Made by a program: the position numbers and the translations under genes
In this document: piece after piece, positions 14,571 through 23,700 of the stretch
Numbering within the stretch: position 1 is the stretch's first letter
Layout of the letters: every line of letters begins with the position of its first letter
Assembly (NCBI GenBank): GCA_020060625.1
Contig: JAGUZU010000015.1
Location: 1-38,541 of the forward strand
Source: Anaerolineales bacterium
GTDB taxonomy: Bacteria; Chloroflexota; Anaerolineae; Anaerolineales; Villigracilaceae
Reading direction: 5' to 3'
DNA: 38,541 nucleotides
Notes under the pieces: generated by a model
Told to the model about the DNA's origin: nothing
What the model saw: only the letters and a program-made list of their open reading frames with translations
The model's database searches: none

Positions 14571-15377
14571 ATGGCGCTGCGCGGAAATTTACGTGATTTT
14601 ACGATTACACAACTTTTAAACCTGATTAACCTTGCGGGTAAGACGGGAACGCTGGTGGTGGATGGGACTTCCGAGCAGGCGTATGTTTCCTTCCGTGAAG
14701 GCAAGCTTGCCTATGCCCGCGTCGGCAGGGAGGATGGAGGACTGGCGTCCGTTCTGCATAAGGCGAACAAGATCAACGCCAGCCAATACCGCGCCATTGC
14801 GGACCGGGCGGGTCAGATGACCGATAAGGAATTGGGTTTGCTTCTTATTAATGCCGGATACGTCACTCAGGACGATATCCTTTTGAATTTGCAGGCATAT
14901 TTCACGGATGTGGTACGCCGCTTGTTTACGTGGGTGGAGGGGATATTCCGTTTCGAGAACGATATGCTCCCGCCGGACGACCGCATCAACGTGCGGCTCG
15001 ACCTGGAGAACATCATCATCGAGGGGTCGCGCCAGCTTCGCGAGTTGGAGCAGTTGCAGGATGAAATTCCCAGCCTCGACATGGCTCTCAAGTTCACAGA
15101 CCGCCCGCTTACTAATGTGAATTTGAGCGTGGACGAATGGAAGGTTGTCAAGTTCGTTGACCCGAAGAATACGATGCGGCAGATCGCAGGCACGAACAAA
15201 CTGACGGAGATTGAAGTCCGCAGGATCGTGTATGGCTTGTTACAGGCGGGGTTGGTCGAACTGGTGCGCCCCGCCAATGCTCCTGTTCCGCCGAACCCGA
15301 AGATGTTCCCGACAGAGAACAAGGAAGAACAGAAAACTTTGATCAATAAACTGATCGGCCGCATTCGCACGATGTAG
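14571..15377 (+). CDS. DUF4388 (PATAN-like) domain protein
   Basis: 268 residues from ATG 14571 with AGAGGAAAA upstream (ATG 14550 lacks a site). The N-terminal domain (about 1-125) has the DUF4388 pattern: LRDFTITQLLNLINLAGKTG, then TLVVDGTSEQAYVSFREGKLAYA. Related PATAN domains occur in cyanobacterial and delta-proteobacterial signalling proteins, often next to Ras-like GTPases. A C-terminal winged-helix-like part (about 190-245) follows: DEWKVVKFVDPKNTMRQIA, then ITEIEVRRIVYGLLQAGLVELV. It is the first gene of the block and is followed by a GTPase 26 nt downstream, which suggests it is a partner for that protein. Exact role unknown. Confidence 0.82.
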   Translation: MALRGNLRDFTITQLLNLINLAGKTGTLVVDGTSEQAYVSFREGKLAYARVGREDGGLASVLHKANKINASQYRAIADRAGQMTDKELGLLLINAGYVTQDDILLNLQAYFTDVVRRLFTWVEGIFRFENDMLPPDDRINVRLDLENIIIEGSRQLRELEQLQDEIPSLDMALKFTDRPLTNVNLSVDEWKVVKFVDPKNTMRQIAGTNKLTEIEVRRIVYGLLQAGLVELVRPANAPVPPNPKMFPTENKEEQKTLINKLIGRIRTM

Positions 15378-15403
15378 GCATACAGGTCGGAAGGATAACA
15401 ACT

Positions 15404-15943
15404 ATGCAAACGGTCAAAATGGTAGTGACAGGTCCATTCAGCGCAGGCAAGACGCAGTTCATCCAATCGGTCAGCGAGATCGACGTGGTTGCCACCGAGC
15501 GCAGGATTTCCTCGGATGAAGAGCGCACCATCAAGTCGTCCACCACGGTGGCGATGGACTTTGGGCGCATCACTGTGGATGAAGACCTGGTGCTTTATCT
15601 CTTCGGCACGCCCGGTCAGAAGCGCTTCGATTTCATGTGGGAGATTCTCTCCGAAGGGATGCTGGGCTTCATCGTCATGGTGGATAGCACCCGCCCTGAA
15701 ACCTTCCGCGAGGCGCGTTCCATCCTTGAAACCTTCCGCGCGTACGCCCCCACGCCCTTCGTGGTCGCCGCGAACAAACAGGATATGGAGGATGCCTGGG
15801 AACTCGACGATATGCGCCATGCCTTGCGGCTGGATAAAAATACAAAACTGCTGCCCTGCGTCGCCACCGACCGCAGCTCCGTGAAGACCGCCTTGCTGGA
15901 GTTGCTGTACAGCATATTGCAGGAAATGGAATCCGGGAAATAG
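15404..15943 (+). CDS. Ras-like small GTPase (MglA/CvnD-type ATP/GTP-binding protein)
   Basis: 179 residues, a single G domain. The P-loop is GPFSAGKT (10-17), the switch region is YLFGTPGQKRFDFMW (G3 as GTPGQ), and the specificity motif is AANKQDM (G4, NKxD). The basal switch-I threonines appear in SSTTVAMDFG. AAGGATAAC precedes the ATG. Pairs of DUF4388 and this GTPase type are known from bacteria with multi-component signalling. It lies inside the block that includes a giant sensor kinase, so it may be a switch in the same circuit. No effector is identified from sequence. Confidence 0.85.
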   Translation: MQTVKMVVTGPFSAGKTQFIQSVSEIDVVATERRISSDEERTIKSSTTVAMDFGRITVDEDLVLYLFGTPGQKRFDFMWEILSEGMLGFIVMVDSTRPETFREARSILETFRAYAPTPFVVAANKQDMEDAWELDDMRHALRLDKNTKLLPCVATDRSSVKTALLELLYSILQEMESGK

Positions 15944-15964
15944 GGGGCGGGTTGATATTTTGCC

Positions 15965-16765
15965 GTGTCTTCCATTACGACTGACCAGGGAATTGTTCAT
16001 TATGAAGTCTACGGGCGGGGACGCCCGGTAATTCTTTTACATGGCTGGCTCGGCTCATGGGGGTTGTGGCAGGAGACCATGGCATATTTGGGTGCCTTTT
16101 ACCGCACCTATGCGCTCGACTTTTGGGGGTTTGGCGAATCGGGAAAGAAACGTGAAACCTACGCTGTTTCGGATTTTGTAAGCCTCGTCAATCAATTCAT
16201 GGAGCAATTGGGAATCGTCCACGCGCCGCTGGTGGGACACAGCATGGGCGGCACGGTCAGCCTGTCTGTCGCCATTCAATACCCCGAACGGGTCAGCAAA
16301 GTGGTGGTGGTCGGCTCGCCCATGGTCGGCTCGTCGCTTGCGCCTCTGTTGAAACTGGCAGGGTATCGCCCCATCGCCTTTATGCTGTTCAACATGATGG
16401 GACCCTTCCGCGCCTTCATGAAATATTACTATTCGCGGATGATATGCAGTGACCCGCGCTTCCCCGACATGATGGACCGCGACCTTTCCCGCACCACCGT
16501 TGAATCCTTCCTGCGTTCCATCGCTTCGCTTCGCCGTACAGACCTGACTCCCATGCTGCCATCGGTCAAAGTCCCGGCGATGGGTATCTATGGCGACAAA
16601 GATCTCATCGTCCATCCCATGCAATGGAAGCCGATGCTGGAGGGAATCGATCACGCCATCATCGAACGGTTTCCCAATGCGGGGCATTTCCCGATGCTGG
16701 AAGAGCCGACCGAATTCAGCCAGAAATTAAAAAAATTCCTCGACCAAGATTTCCCAACTTCATGA
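15965..16765 (+). CDS. Alpha/beta hydrolase, Ser nucleophile
   Basis: 266 residues; a soluble alpha/beta-fold enzyme. The oxyanion loop is HGWLGSWG (26-33), the nucleophile elbow is VGHSMGG with Ser93, and the acid and base candidates are in YGDKDLI and GHFPMLEEP. The start is GTG 15965; there is no strong Shine-Dalgarno, so the exact start is uncertain. Its stop overlaps the next start. A paralogue at 28547 shares the first 60 residues closely but has Asp at the nucleophile position. Likely an esterase, lactonase or similar; substrate not known. Confidence 0.87.
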   Translation: MSSITTDQGIVHYEVYGRGRPVILLHGWLGSWGLWQETMAYLGAFYRTYALDFWGFGESGKKRETYAVSDFVSLVNQFMEQLGIVHAPLVGHSMGGTVSLSVAIQYPERVSKVVVVGSPMVGSSLAPLLKLAGYRPIAFMLFNMMGPFRAFMKYYYSRMICSDPRFPDMMDRDLSRTTVESFLRSIASLRRTDLTPMLPSVKVPAMGIYGDKDLIVHPMQWKPMLEGIDHAIIERFPNAGHFPMLEEPTEFSQKLKKFLDQDFPTS

Positions 16766-17370
16766 ACCCTGAAACATATTACTATCCCTCGAAAATGGGA
16801 AGGACGATTTTTCTTGGCATGGAGGAGGTGATCGGCAAAAGCGGGGTGGATGCCATCCTTCGCCTTGCCGGGCTTGAGCATCTTTTGGAAAACGTCGACC
16901 AAGGCGTCTCATTCGAGGAGGTGAGCCGCCTGCAAAGTGCGTTGGAGCAGGCATACGGTCCGCGCGGGGGACGCGGGCTGGCGTTACGGACGGGGCGTTC
17001 CTGTTTCAAATACGGGCTTAAGGAATACGGTTCCATGCTCGGTCTGACTGAAATGGCGTTCCGCCTGCTCCCGCTTTCCACGAAACTGCATAGAGGCGCG
17101 ATGATTTTTGCCGACCTCTTCAACAAGCACACCGACCAACGGGTGAAGGTGGAGGAAACGGAGAATAAACTCCTTTGGCATATCGAGCGTTGTCCGCTGT
17201 GCTGGCAGAGAGATGCGGAGGAGCCGGTCTGTCACCTGGCGGTTGGGCTTTTGCAGGAGTCCCTCTACTGGTTAAGCGGCGGCAAGGTCTTTCGTGTGGA
17301 GGAGACCGCCTGCATTGCCCGGGGCGACCGTTTTTGCACCATTACCATAGATAAAACCCCGCTCTCATAG
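16762..17370 (+). CDS. V4R (4-vinyl reductase-like) ligand-binding domain protein
   Basis: 202 residues starting at ATG 16762, overlapping the hydrolase stop by ATGA. The C-terminal half contains the V4R signature: HIERCPLCWQR (Cys144, Cys147), a third Cys157, then VEETACIARGDRFCTITI with Cys184 and Cys192. V4R domains bind small hydrophobic molecules, as in the phenol sensor DmpR/XylR and in BchJ. Here the domain stands alone without a DNA-binding or kinase part. Translation coupling to the hydrolase suggests the hydrolase makes or removes its ligand. That link is inference. Confidence 0.8.
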   Translation: MNPETYYYPSKMGRTIFLGMEEVIGKSGVDAILRLAGLEHLLENVDQGVSFEEVSRLQSALEQAYGPRGGRGLALRTGRSCFKYGLKEYGSMLGLTEMAFRLLPLSTKLHRGAMIFADLFNKHTDQRVKVEETENKLLWHIERCPLCWQRDAEEPVCHLAVGLLQESLYWLSGGKVFRVEETACIARGDRFCTITIDKTPLS

Positions 17371-17435
17371 TGGGAATCATCGTTTAATAACAATTTTGTT
17401 TTGTCGGGGGAGATGTTTTATCCCATGCTTTGATT

Positions 17436-17441
17436 TATAAT
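17436..17441 (+). promoter_or_regulatory. -10 element placed for a leaderless mRNA
   Basis: TATAAT at 17436-17441 ends seven bases before the ATG at 17449. Transcription would begin at or next to the start codon, in agreement with the absence of any Shine-Dalgarno there. No good -35 is visible. Confidence 0.5.
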
Positions 17442-17448
17442 TTCAACC

Positions 17449-18726
17449 ATGCTTAAGATCATCCTCCACGCGCCGAATCACATCATGCCTTTTTGTGAAC
17501 CTGCGCGTGAATTGCGGATTCAAAATTCGCCCCTGTGGCTGCATCAGCGAAACCTGCTCGCTCCCTACGTGACCCGCGAAATGGAGCTCAAACAGGGCGA
17601 ACGACTCCAGCCTGTGCGCGAACCCGCCATTGTATACCGCGACAACCTCTTTTTCGATGAGTTTTACATTCAGGCGTTCATGGAGAAGGCGCTCAAGCGC
17701 AACCGCCCCGTTCGCGCCGCGTTTCGGAGCGATGACCCTGCCTTTCGTGAACACGCTTTTCCCCTTTCCACGTCCTACACGCCTGCCGGAAGTTTGTACC
17801 TTGCCGACCTGTGGTATTACCCCAACGGTCCCGTAGCGGGCGCGGAGCCTTTGGTCATCGACCTCGATGCGCGCGAGATCGGCTATTACCATGTGCCAAC
17901 CTATATGGCAAACCAAACCGGCGATCTTGTATTCCAGGTTCCGTTGCGGAGTTTGATTGCCATTGACTCGTGGGTGCATGTCTTCATTGCGGATATGGTC
18001 TTCAGCCAATTCGCACGCGGCGCGCGTTTCGAAAAGCGCCTCAACGAAGACCTCGGCTTCAAATTGAAGATCATCGGCAAAGCCATTTATGAAGGAAGGC
18101 AGGTTCTTGAAAGTTCCGAGTTGGTCAAGATCGGAAAGGGTTGTGTGATCGACCCGAGCGCCGTCATTCACGGACCCGCCATTATCGGCGATAATGTCAC
18201 CATCAACGCGGGGACGGTGATCGAAAACTGCGTGATTGGGAATAACGTCAACATTTCGCAGGATGTGCAGCTGATGCTCTCCGTGGTGGGGGATGGGGCA
18301 TTCCTGCCTTTTCGCTCCGCCCTATTCATGACCACGCTGATGGAAAACAGCATGGTGGCGCAAAACACCTGCCTGCAAATGTGCGTGGTGGGGCGGAACA
18401 CCTTCATCGGCGCAGGCTCCACGTGGACGGACTATAACCTGATTCCCATTCCCATCCGCGCGAGGGATGGAAACGCGAATCTCAGCCCGTCCAACCGCCC
18501 GGTGTTGGGCGGATGCGTGGGACATAACTGCCGTATCGGCTCCGGCATGATCATTTACCCCGCGCGCACCATCGAATCGGACGTGGTGCTGGCGGCTTCG
18601 GCGGAAAGGCGCGTCATAGACCGCGACATCACCTTCGACCAGAGCGACCACCACCTTATGAAACTTGCCCACATGCACCAGACTCCATATCACAGGCATT
18701 TGAAAGCCGAGGTGGAGTCATGGTAA
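17449..18726 (+). CDS. Left-handed parallel beta-helix (hexapeptide-repeat) protein
   Basis: 425 residues. The first 200 residues are of a type I do not recognise and contain no NTP-transferase motif. From about residue 225 there are hexapeptide repeats, such as VIDPSAVIHGPAIIGDNVTI and VIENCVIGNNVNI, then CVVGRNTFIGAGSTWTD and CVGHNCRIGSGMIIYPA. These form the left-handed beta-helix known from acyl- and acetyltransferases and GlmU/LpxA-like enzymes. It lacks a Shine-Dalgarno and seems to be leaderless. It ends directly at the next gene's ATG (no gap). It could be an acyltransferase or sugar-modifying enzyme working with the neighbouring acyl-ACP reductase-like protein; function not known. 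Confidence 0.72.
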   Translation: MLKIILHAPNHIMPFCEPARELRIQNSPLWLHQRNLLAPYVTREMELKQGERLQPVREPAIVYRDNLFFDEFYIQAFMEKALKRNRPVRAAFRSDDPAFREHAFPLSTSYTPAGSLYLADLWYYPNGPVAGAEPLVIDLDAREIGYYHVPTYMANQTGDLVFQVPLRSLIAIDSWVHVFIADMVFSQFARGARFEKRLNEDLGFKLKIIGKAIYEGRQVLESSELVKIGKGCVIDPSAVIHGPAIIGDNVTINAGTVIENCVIGNNVNISQDVQLMLSVVGDGAFLPFRSALFMTTLMENSMVAQNTCLQMCVVGRNTFIGAGSTWTDYNLIPIPIRARDGNANLSPSNRPVLGGCVGHNCRIGSGMIIYPARTIESDVVLAASAERRVIDRDITFDQSDHHLMKLAHMHQTPYHRHLKAEVESW

Positions 18727-19815
18727 ATGGATAGCTTTGCTTTCATCATACATCCCATCGATCCCAAACGCGACGTCAGCCGCAAGTTTCCGTTTTTGGG
18801 AAGGACGCTTTCCGAAAAACAGATTGATTTCTTTTCCACCTTCTTTCCGCCGGTGTACATTTCGGAGATCGAAGGCATTACCTCGCAAATCACCGGCAAG
18901 GAGGTGAGAGGTTGGTTCATCGCCTGCCCGTACACGCCGCGCCGCATGATGCAGTTGCCGGAGCGCATGGTCTATCGTAAAATTGTCCAGACCGGGCGCA
19001 TGGCTGAGAAACTTGGAGCGAGTATCCTCGGTCTTGGGGCGTTCACTTCGGTGGTCGGCGATGCCGGTGTGACGATTGCCAATGCGCTGGACATTCCAGT
19101 CACCACAGGCGATTCCTATACGGTGGCGATTGCCGTGCAAGCCATACGGGACGCGGCAAAATTGATGGATATCAACATGGCGGACGCGACGGTGGCGGTC
19201 GTCGGCGCGACGGGCGCCATTGGGCGCGTCTGCGCTGAACTGATGGCTGGTGAGGCTGCCCGGACCTGGCTCATCGCCCGGGACGAGAAAAAGCTCGAGG
19301 CTCTGCGAGACAGGCTCGAGGTCCGGGCGCGAAGCGAATTGTGTGTCAGTACGAAGATGGATGTCTTGAAGGAAGCGCAGTTGATTCTGACGGTCACGAG
19401 TTCGATCCACGACGTTATCCAACCGGAGCATTTGCTGCCGGGGAGTGTTGTTTGCGATGTAGCCCGCCCCCGCGATGTTTCTGCAATGGTGGCGGCGGTC
19501 AGAGATGATATATTAGTGATTGACGGCGGCATGGTGGATGTGCCGGGTCCTGTGAATTTCAATTTCGATTTCGGCTTTCCGGAGGGTAAGGCGTATGCCT
19601 GCATGGCGGAGACGATTGCCCTGGCGCTGGAAGGACGTTTCGAGGATTATACGGTTGGCAGGGATATTACGCTCGAACGCGTGCGGGAAGTGACCGCGAT
19701 TGCCGAACGACACGGTTTTCGCATGAGCGGTTTCCGTTCGTTCGAGCGCGAAGTGACAGAAGAACAGATCGAAGCCGTTCGGCGCAATGCCCGCCTGGGC
19801 AGACGACGTGCTTAG
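18727..19815 (+). CDS. Rossmann-fold protein resembling cyanobacterial long-chain acyl-ACP reductase (AAR)
   Basis: 362 residues. Blocks appear in the same order as I remember in AAR of Synechococcus elongatus: RDVSRKFPF near the N-terminus, LGLGAFTSVVGDAG (about 101-114), TTGDSYTVAIAVQAI, the NAD(P)-binding ATVAVVGATGAIG (154-166), and AYACMAETIALALEG. The last holds Cys292, where AAR has its catalytic Cys (294 in S. elongatus numbering). VGRDITLERVREVTAIAERHGF near the C-terminus matches too. AAR reduces fatty acyl-ACP to aldehyde. Many databases call such proteins shikimate-dehydrogenase-like. The gene starts immediately after the beta-helix gene's stop. The AAR link rests on recollected alignment and needs confirming. 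Confidence 0.72.
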   Translation: MDSFAFIIHPIDPKRDVSRKFPFLGRTLSEKQIDFFSTFFPPVYISEIEGITSQITGKEVRGWFIACPYTPRRMMQLPERMVYRKIVQTGRMAEKLGASILGLGAFTSVVGDAGVTIANALDIPVTTGDSYTVAIAVQAIRDAAKLMDINMADATVAVVGATGAIGRVCAELMAGEAARTWLIARDEKKLEALRDRLEVRARSELCVSTKMDVLKEAQLILTVTSSIHDVIQPEHLLPGSVVCDVARPRDVSAMVAAVRDDILVIDGGMVDVPGPVNFNFDFGFPEGKAYACMAETIALALEGRFEDYTVGRDITLERVREVTAIAERHGFRMSGFRSFEREVTEEQIEAVRRNARLGRRRA

Positions 19816-19826
19816 AGGAGGCTCAA

Positions 19827-20732
19827 ATGGGTAATGCCCGCCTATTGGTAGTGGAAGACGATGTAGATATCGCCAACATGCTCAAAATTTATTTCACAGG
19901 TTTGCAATACGCTGTGGATGTGGCGAATCGCGGACAGGATGCGCTGGAAAAAACCAGGCAGGTCCTGCCGCATTTGATCGTGCTGGATATCATGCTGCCG
20001 GATATTGACGGATACGAGGTCTGCCGCACACTGCGGACGAACACGCGAACCAGTCACATCCCTGTGATCTTTCTGACGCAAAAGGATGAACGCAGCGACA
20101 AACTTCAGGGTCTCGAACTTGGCGCGGATGATTACATTACCAAGCCTTTCGATATCGAGGAGTTGAAATTGCGCGTGCAGGGAGCCATTCGCCGCGCGGA
20201 ACGCGAAAGCCTCACGGACCCGCGTTCGGGCTTGCCCGCGGGGCGTTTGATCGAGGAGCAGTTACGGCGCATCATCCGCGAGAAGGATTGGGCGCTGCTC
20301 GACCTGCGCGTGAACAATTTCGAGGCGTTCAAGGATGTGTATGGGTTCGTGGCGGGGGATGACGTGATGCGCTTTGCGGCGATGCTGATCGGCGAGGTGG
20401 TGGATGAACTGGGGACGCCGAACGATTTCATCGGTCATGCCGGAGGCGATAACTTCATCATCATCACGACGAACGAGGCGGCGCCGTTGATCCGTCAAAA
20501 GGTCAAGGAACGCTTCGCGGAGGAAGTGCAGAGTCACTACAATTTTATAGACCGCCAGCAGGGCTTCATTCAGTCGCCCAAGGCGGAGGGGGGCGTCGAG
20601 AAGGTGGGTTTTATGACATTTTCTGCGGGAATCGTCTCGCCTGACGTGCATTCCTTTGCGGATATTCGCGAAATTACAGAATTGGCGGCTGAGGCTCGAA
20701 GACAGGACGCTGCAACTGCCTCAACCGCTTGA
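19827..20732 (+). CDS. Response regulator with degenerate GGDEF domain
   Basis: 301 residues, with TAGAGGAGG before ATG 19827. The receiver domain (1-118) is intact: Asp54 in LIVLDIMLPD, Thr84 and Lys106 in DDYITKPFD. The second domain (about 130-290) follows the GGDEF fold (LLDLRVNNFEAFKDVYGFVA) but its signature is GGDNF (206-210). The catalytic Glu is Asn, so diguanylate cyclase activity is unlikely. It may act as a c-di-GMP or GTP sensor or scaffold. It is 18 nt from the giant kinase gene, so it is a probable phosphotransfer partner. Confidence 0.85.
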   Translation: MGNARLLVVEDDVDIANMLKIYFTGLQYAVDVANRGQDALEKTRQVLPHLIVLDIMLPDIDGYEVCRTLRTNTRTSHIPVIFLTQKDERSDKLQGLELGADDYITKPFDIEELKLRVQGAIRRAERESLTDPRSGLPAGRLIEEQLRRIIREKDWALLDLRVNNFEAFKDVYGFVAGDDVMRFAAMLIGEVVDELGTPNDFIGHAGGDNFIIITTNEAAPLIRQKVKERFAEEVQSHYNFIDRQQGFIQSPKAEGGVEKVGFMTFSAGIVSPDVHSFADIREITELAAEARRQDAATASTA

Positions 20733-20749
20733 GCAGGTAAGGGTTTTTC

Positions 20750-23700
20750 ATGGTTCCTGGATTGGGCATTAGCCTGTTTGTTGCCGGGCTGGTGATCGTT
20801 GCGCTAGCCTGGGTAATTCTGCGTATGTTGTCGCTGACGCGAAAAACAGCGCAGGCTGATGCCGGCTCCCGGGCGTTCCCCGAAGCGACAAAATCCAATG
20901 ATGCGGTACTCATCCTCCAGCCCGGCGGGCGGGTGGAGTATATCAGCGCGCAGGCAAGGGCTTATTTCAATTTGCGCGAGAATGAGCCGTACGATATCGA
21001 ACGCCTCGCGCGGCATGTGCGCCCGGCGGGCGATTTCCTGGATCTGTGCGCCATGCCCGGCTCGAAGCGCGTTTCCATTAGCGGCAGGCTGGTGGAAATT
21101 GCCTCCTATGAAGTGCCGGGCGCCTACCCGATGATGCTTATTTCCCTGCGCGCCAAGGATTTGACACCCGCGTTGGAGCAGGAGAATGGGGCGGCGAGTG
21201 AAATCCTACAGGTTGCCACGGAATTCAGCCAGGCAATCGCCGCAAGCCTCGATCTCGATGCCACCATCCGCTCCATTTTGGAGAATGTCAGCCGTCTCGT
21301 CCCTTCGGACGTGCTGGAATTGAAGTTGTGGAACGATGAACGCCAGGGGCTGATGCCGTATCGCTACCAACAGTCGGGTATGAGCCGGGTGGTGACTGCT
21401 TCTCTCTCTCAATTTGGCAGTCTTACTGATCAATTGGTTGCGAAGCGCAAGCCTGTTTTGCTTGAAGACGCGCGTTCCCGCGAAGAGCTCGCAACAGGCA
21501 ATGAGTTGACACCCATCCTGTCCTATTTGGGCATTCCCCTCATCGCGGGCGGGAAACTGGTTGGCGCGTTGGAAGCGGGGCAGTTGAGCAGCGGCGCATT
21601 CGGACAACACGACCTCGACCTGCTGCACATCATCTCCGGACAAGCCGCCGTTGCGCTCCGAAATGCCAAACTGTATGAAGAGGAACAAAAACGGGGCGCC
21701 GAGCTTGCCGGTTTGGCAAACATCAACCAGGTGCTTGGCTCGGTCCAGGATGTGCAGGATGTCTTCGCGCGTTTGATGGAAAGCGTCGCTCCGCTGTTTC
21801 AAGCGGAGATCATGGGTTTCCTGCTTTATGACGAAAGCAGGCGCGCGCTCGAAGGAAAAATTCCCTTTCGCGGAATACCGCCCCACGTTGTCGAAATCTA
21901 CCGCTCGTCCATTCCGCAGGATGGACCCGCCCAGGAAATCATCTCCGGTCAACAGCCCATCATCACGCGCGATGCGATGAACGACCAGAACTGGCGCGCG
22001 CTCGGGCTTTCGGATGTGGCGACGGCAGCCAGCTTGCGCGACAACGCCCTCGTGCCGCTTCTTTCTTCGGGACGCATGCTCGGCTACTTCCAGGTTGGAC
22101 ACCACACTCGCGGCGTTTCCTCCTTCACCCCGGACGAAATCCGTTTGATGAACATCGTGGCGAGCCAGGCGGCGGCGATTATCGAGAACGTCCTCCTTGT
22201 GCAGCAGGCGCGCGCCCGCGCCCAACGCGCCGACGCCCTGCGCCGCATTGCCAGCCTTTCGGCATCTTCCGCCACGCTGGAAGAAACCTTGAAATATTCC
22301 ATGCAGGAACTGGCACGCCTCTTCCAGGCGGACGCGGGCGCGGTCTTCCTCATGGATGAGACTCGCGGCGTCCTGCGGCTGAACCGGGAATCCATGTTCG
22401 GCGTTTCGGACGAGCTCAGCAATTCGTTCATTCAGATTTTCATTGACGACCCCAATTACCGCTACACGGTTTCAGGAAGCCGCAAGTCCTTCCTTTCCGG
22501 GCGTCTGAGCAGCGACAGAAGAATCCTGCCCGCCTACCGCCCGCTGGCAACCGCGCTCTCGATGGAATCCGCCATTGTCGTTCCGCTTGTGGCGCGCGAA
22601 CGCAGCATCGGCGAATTGATGATCGGAAGCAAAAAAGCGGACCACTTCAATTCCTACGATCTGCAGATCGTTTCCACGGCTGCCGGGCAGATGGCTGCCG
22701 CTGTGGAATCGGCGGGACTGCTTGCCCAAACGGATGAATCCCTGCGCCGCCGCATGGATCGCTTGAGCGAGATCGCGCGAGTCAGCCGGGAACTGGGCGC
22801 GTCATTGGATGTAACGCACCTGCTTCAAATCGTCCATGACGAAAGTATGCGTAACATGCGGGCGGATTGTTCGTCGGTTCTTCTGTTCGAACAGAATGCC
22901 GATTCCGCCGAACCGCGCATTCAGCAGGCTGTGGGGTGCGAGCGTCAGCGTGGATTAAGCCTGGTCGAGCAAACAGCCATAAGGAAGAGCGAGCCGTACA
23001 TCGTCCCCGATTATTTGCGCGGCGACGACCTGCCCCCGCATGAGGGGGTGCATTCCTCCATCATTATTCCGATTACTTATCAAACGCGGACGATTGGTTT
23101 GATCGACATCCACTCCGGGCGCCCCGGCGCTTTTACGCCGGAATCCGCCGAGTTCCTGCAAATGCTGGCGATACAGGCTGGCATTGCGTTGAACAACGCG
23201 CAAAAATATCAAGCAGAAAAACGGCACGGCGAGTTGATGCGCCGCCGCTCGGACACGCTGGTGCGCCTGACCGATGCCAGTTTCAGCCTGGGACATGACC
23301 AGCCGCTCGACCAGGCGCTGCAAACCATTGCGCTTGGCATCCGGGATTCGACGCCGTTCCGCGTGGTGTTGGTGAGCATCGTCGAGCCGGAGACGGAGTT
23401 GCTGCGCCGCGTGACGGCGCTGGGCATTCCGCAGGAGACGCTGAACGAACTGCTTGCCACCCGGCAGCCGCTTGCGAGCGTTCAGCAACTCATGCGCCCG
23501 GAATTCAAGATCAGCCGTTCGTATTTCATCCCTGCCGATCAAACGCCGGTCATACCGCCTGATCTGCACATGGTCACGCTGGATATGACCGCATCGGAGA
23601 CGAAGACCGCCGAGGCATGGGACCCGGACGATTTCCTGCTGATCCCGCTGGAAAATGCCGAGGGACGCATCATCGGGTTGATTAGTTTGGATGATCCCTC

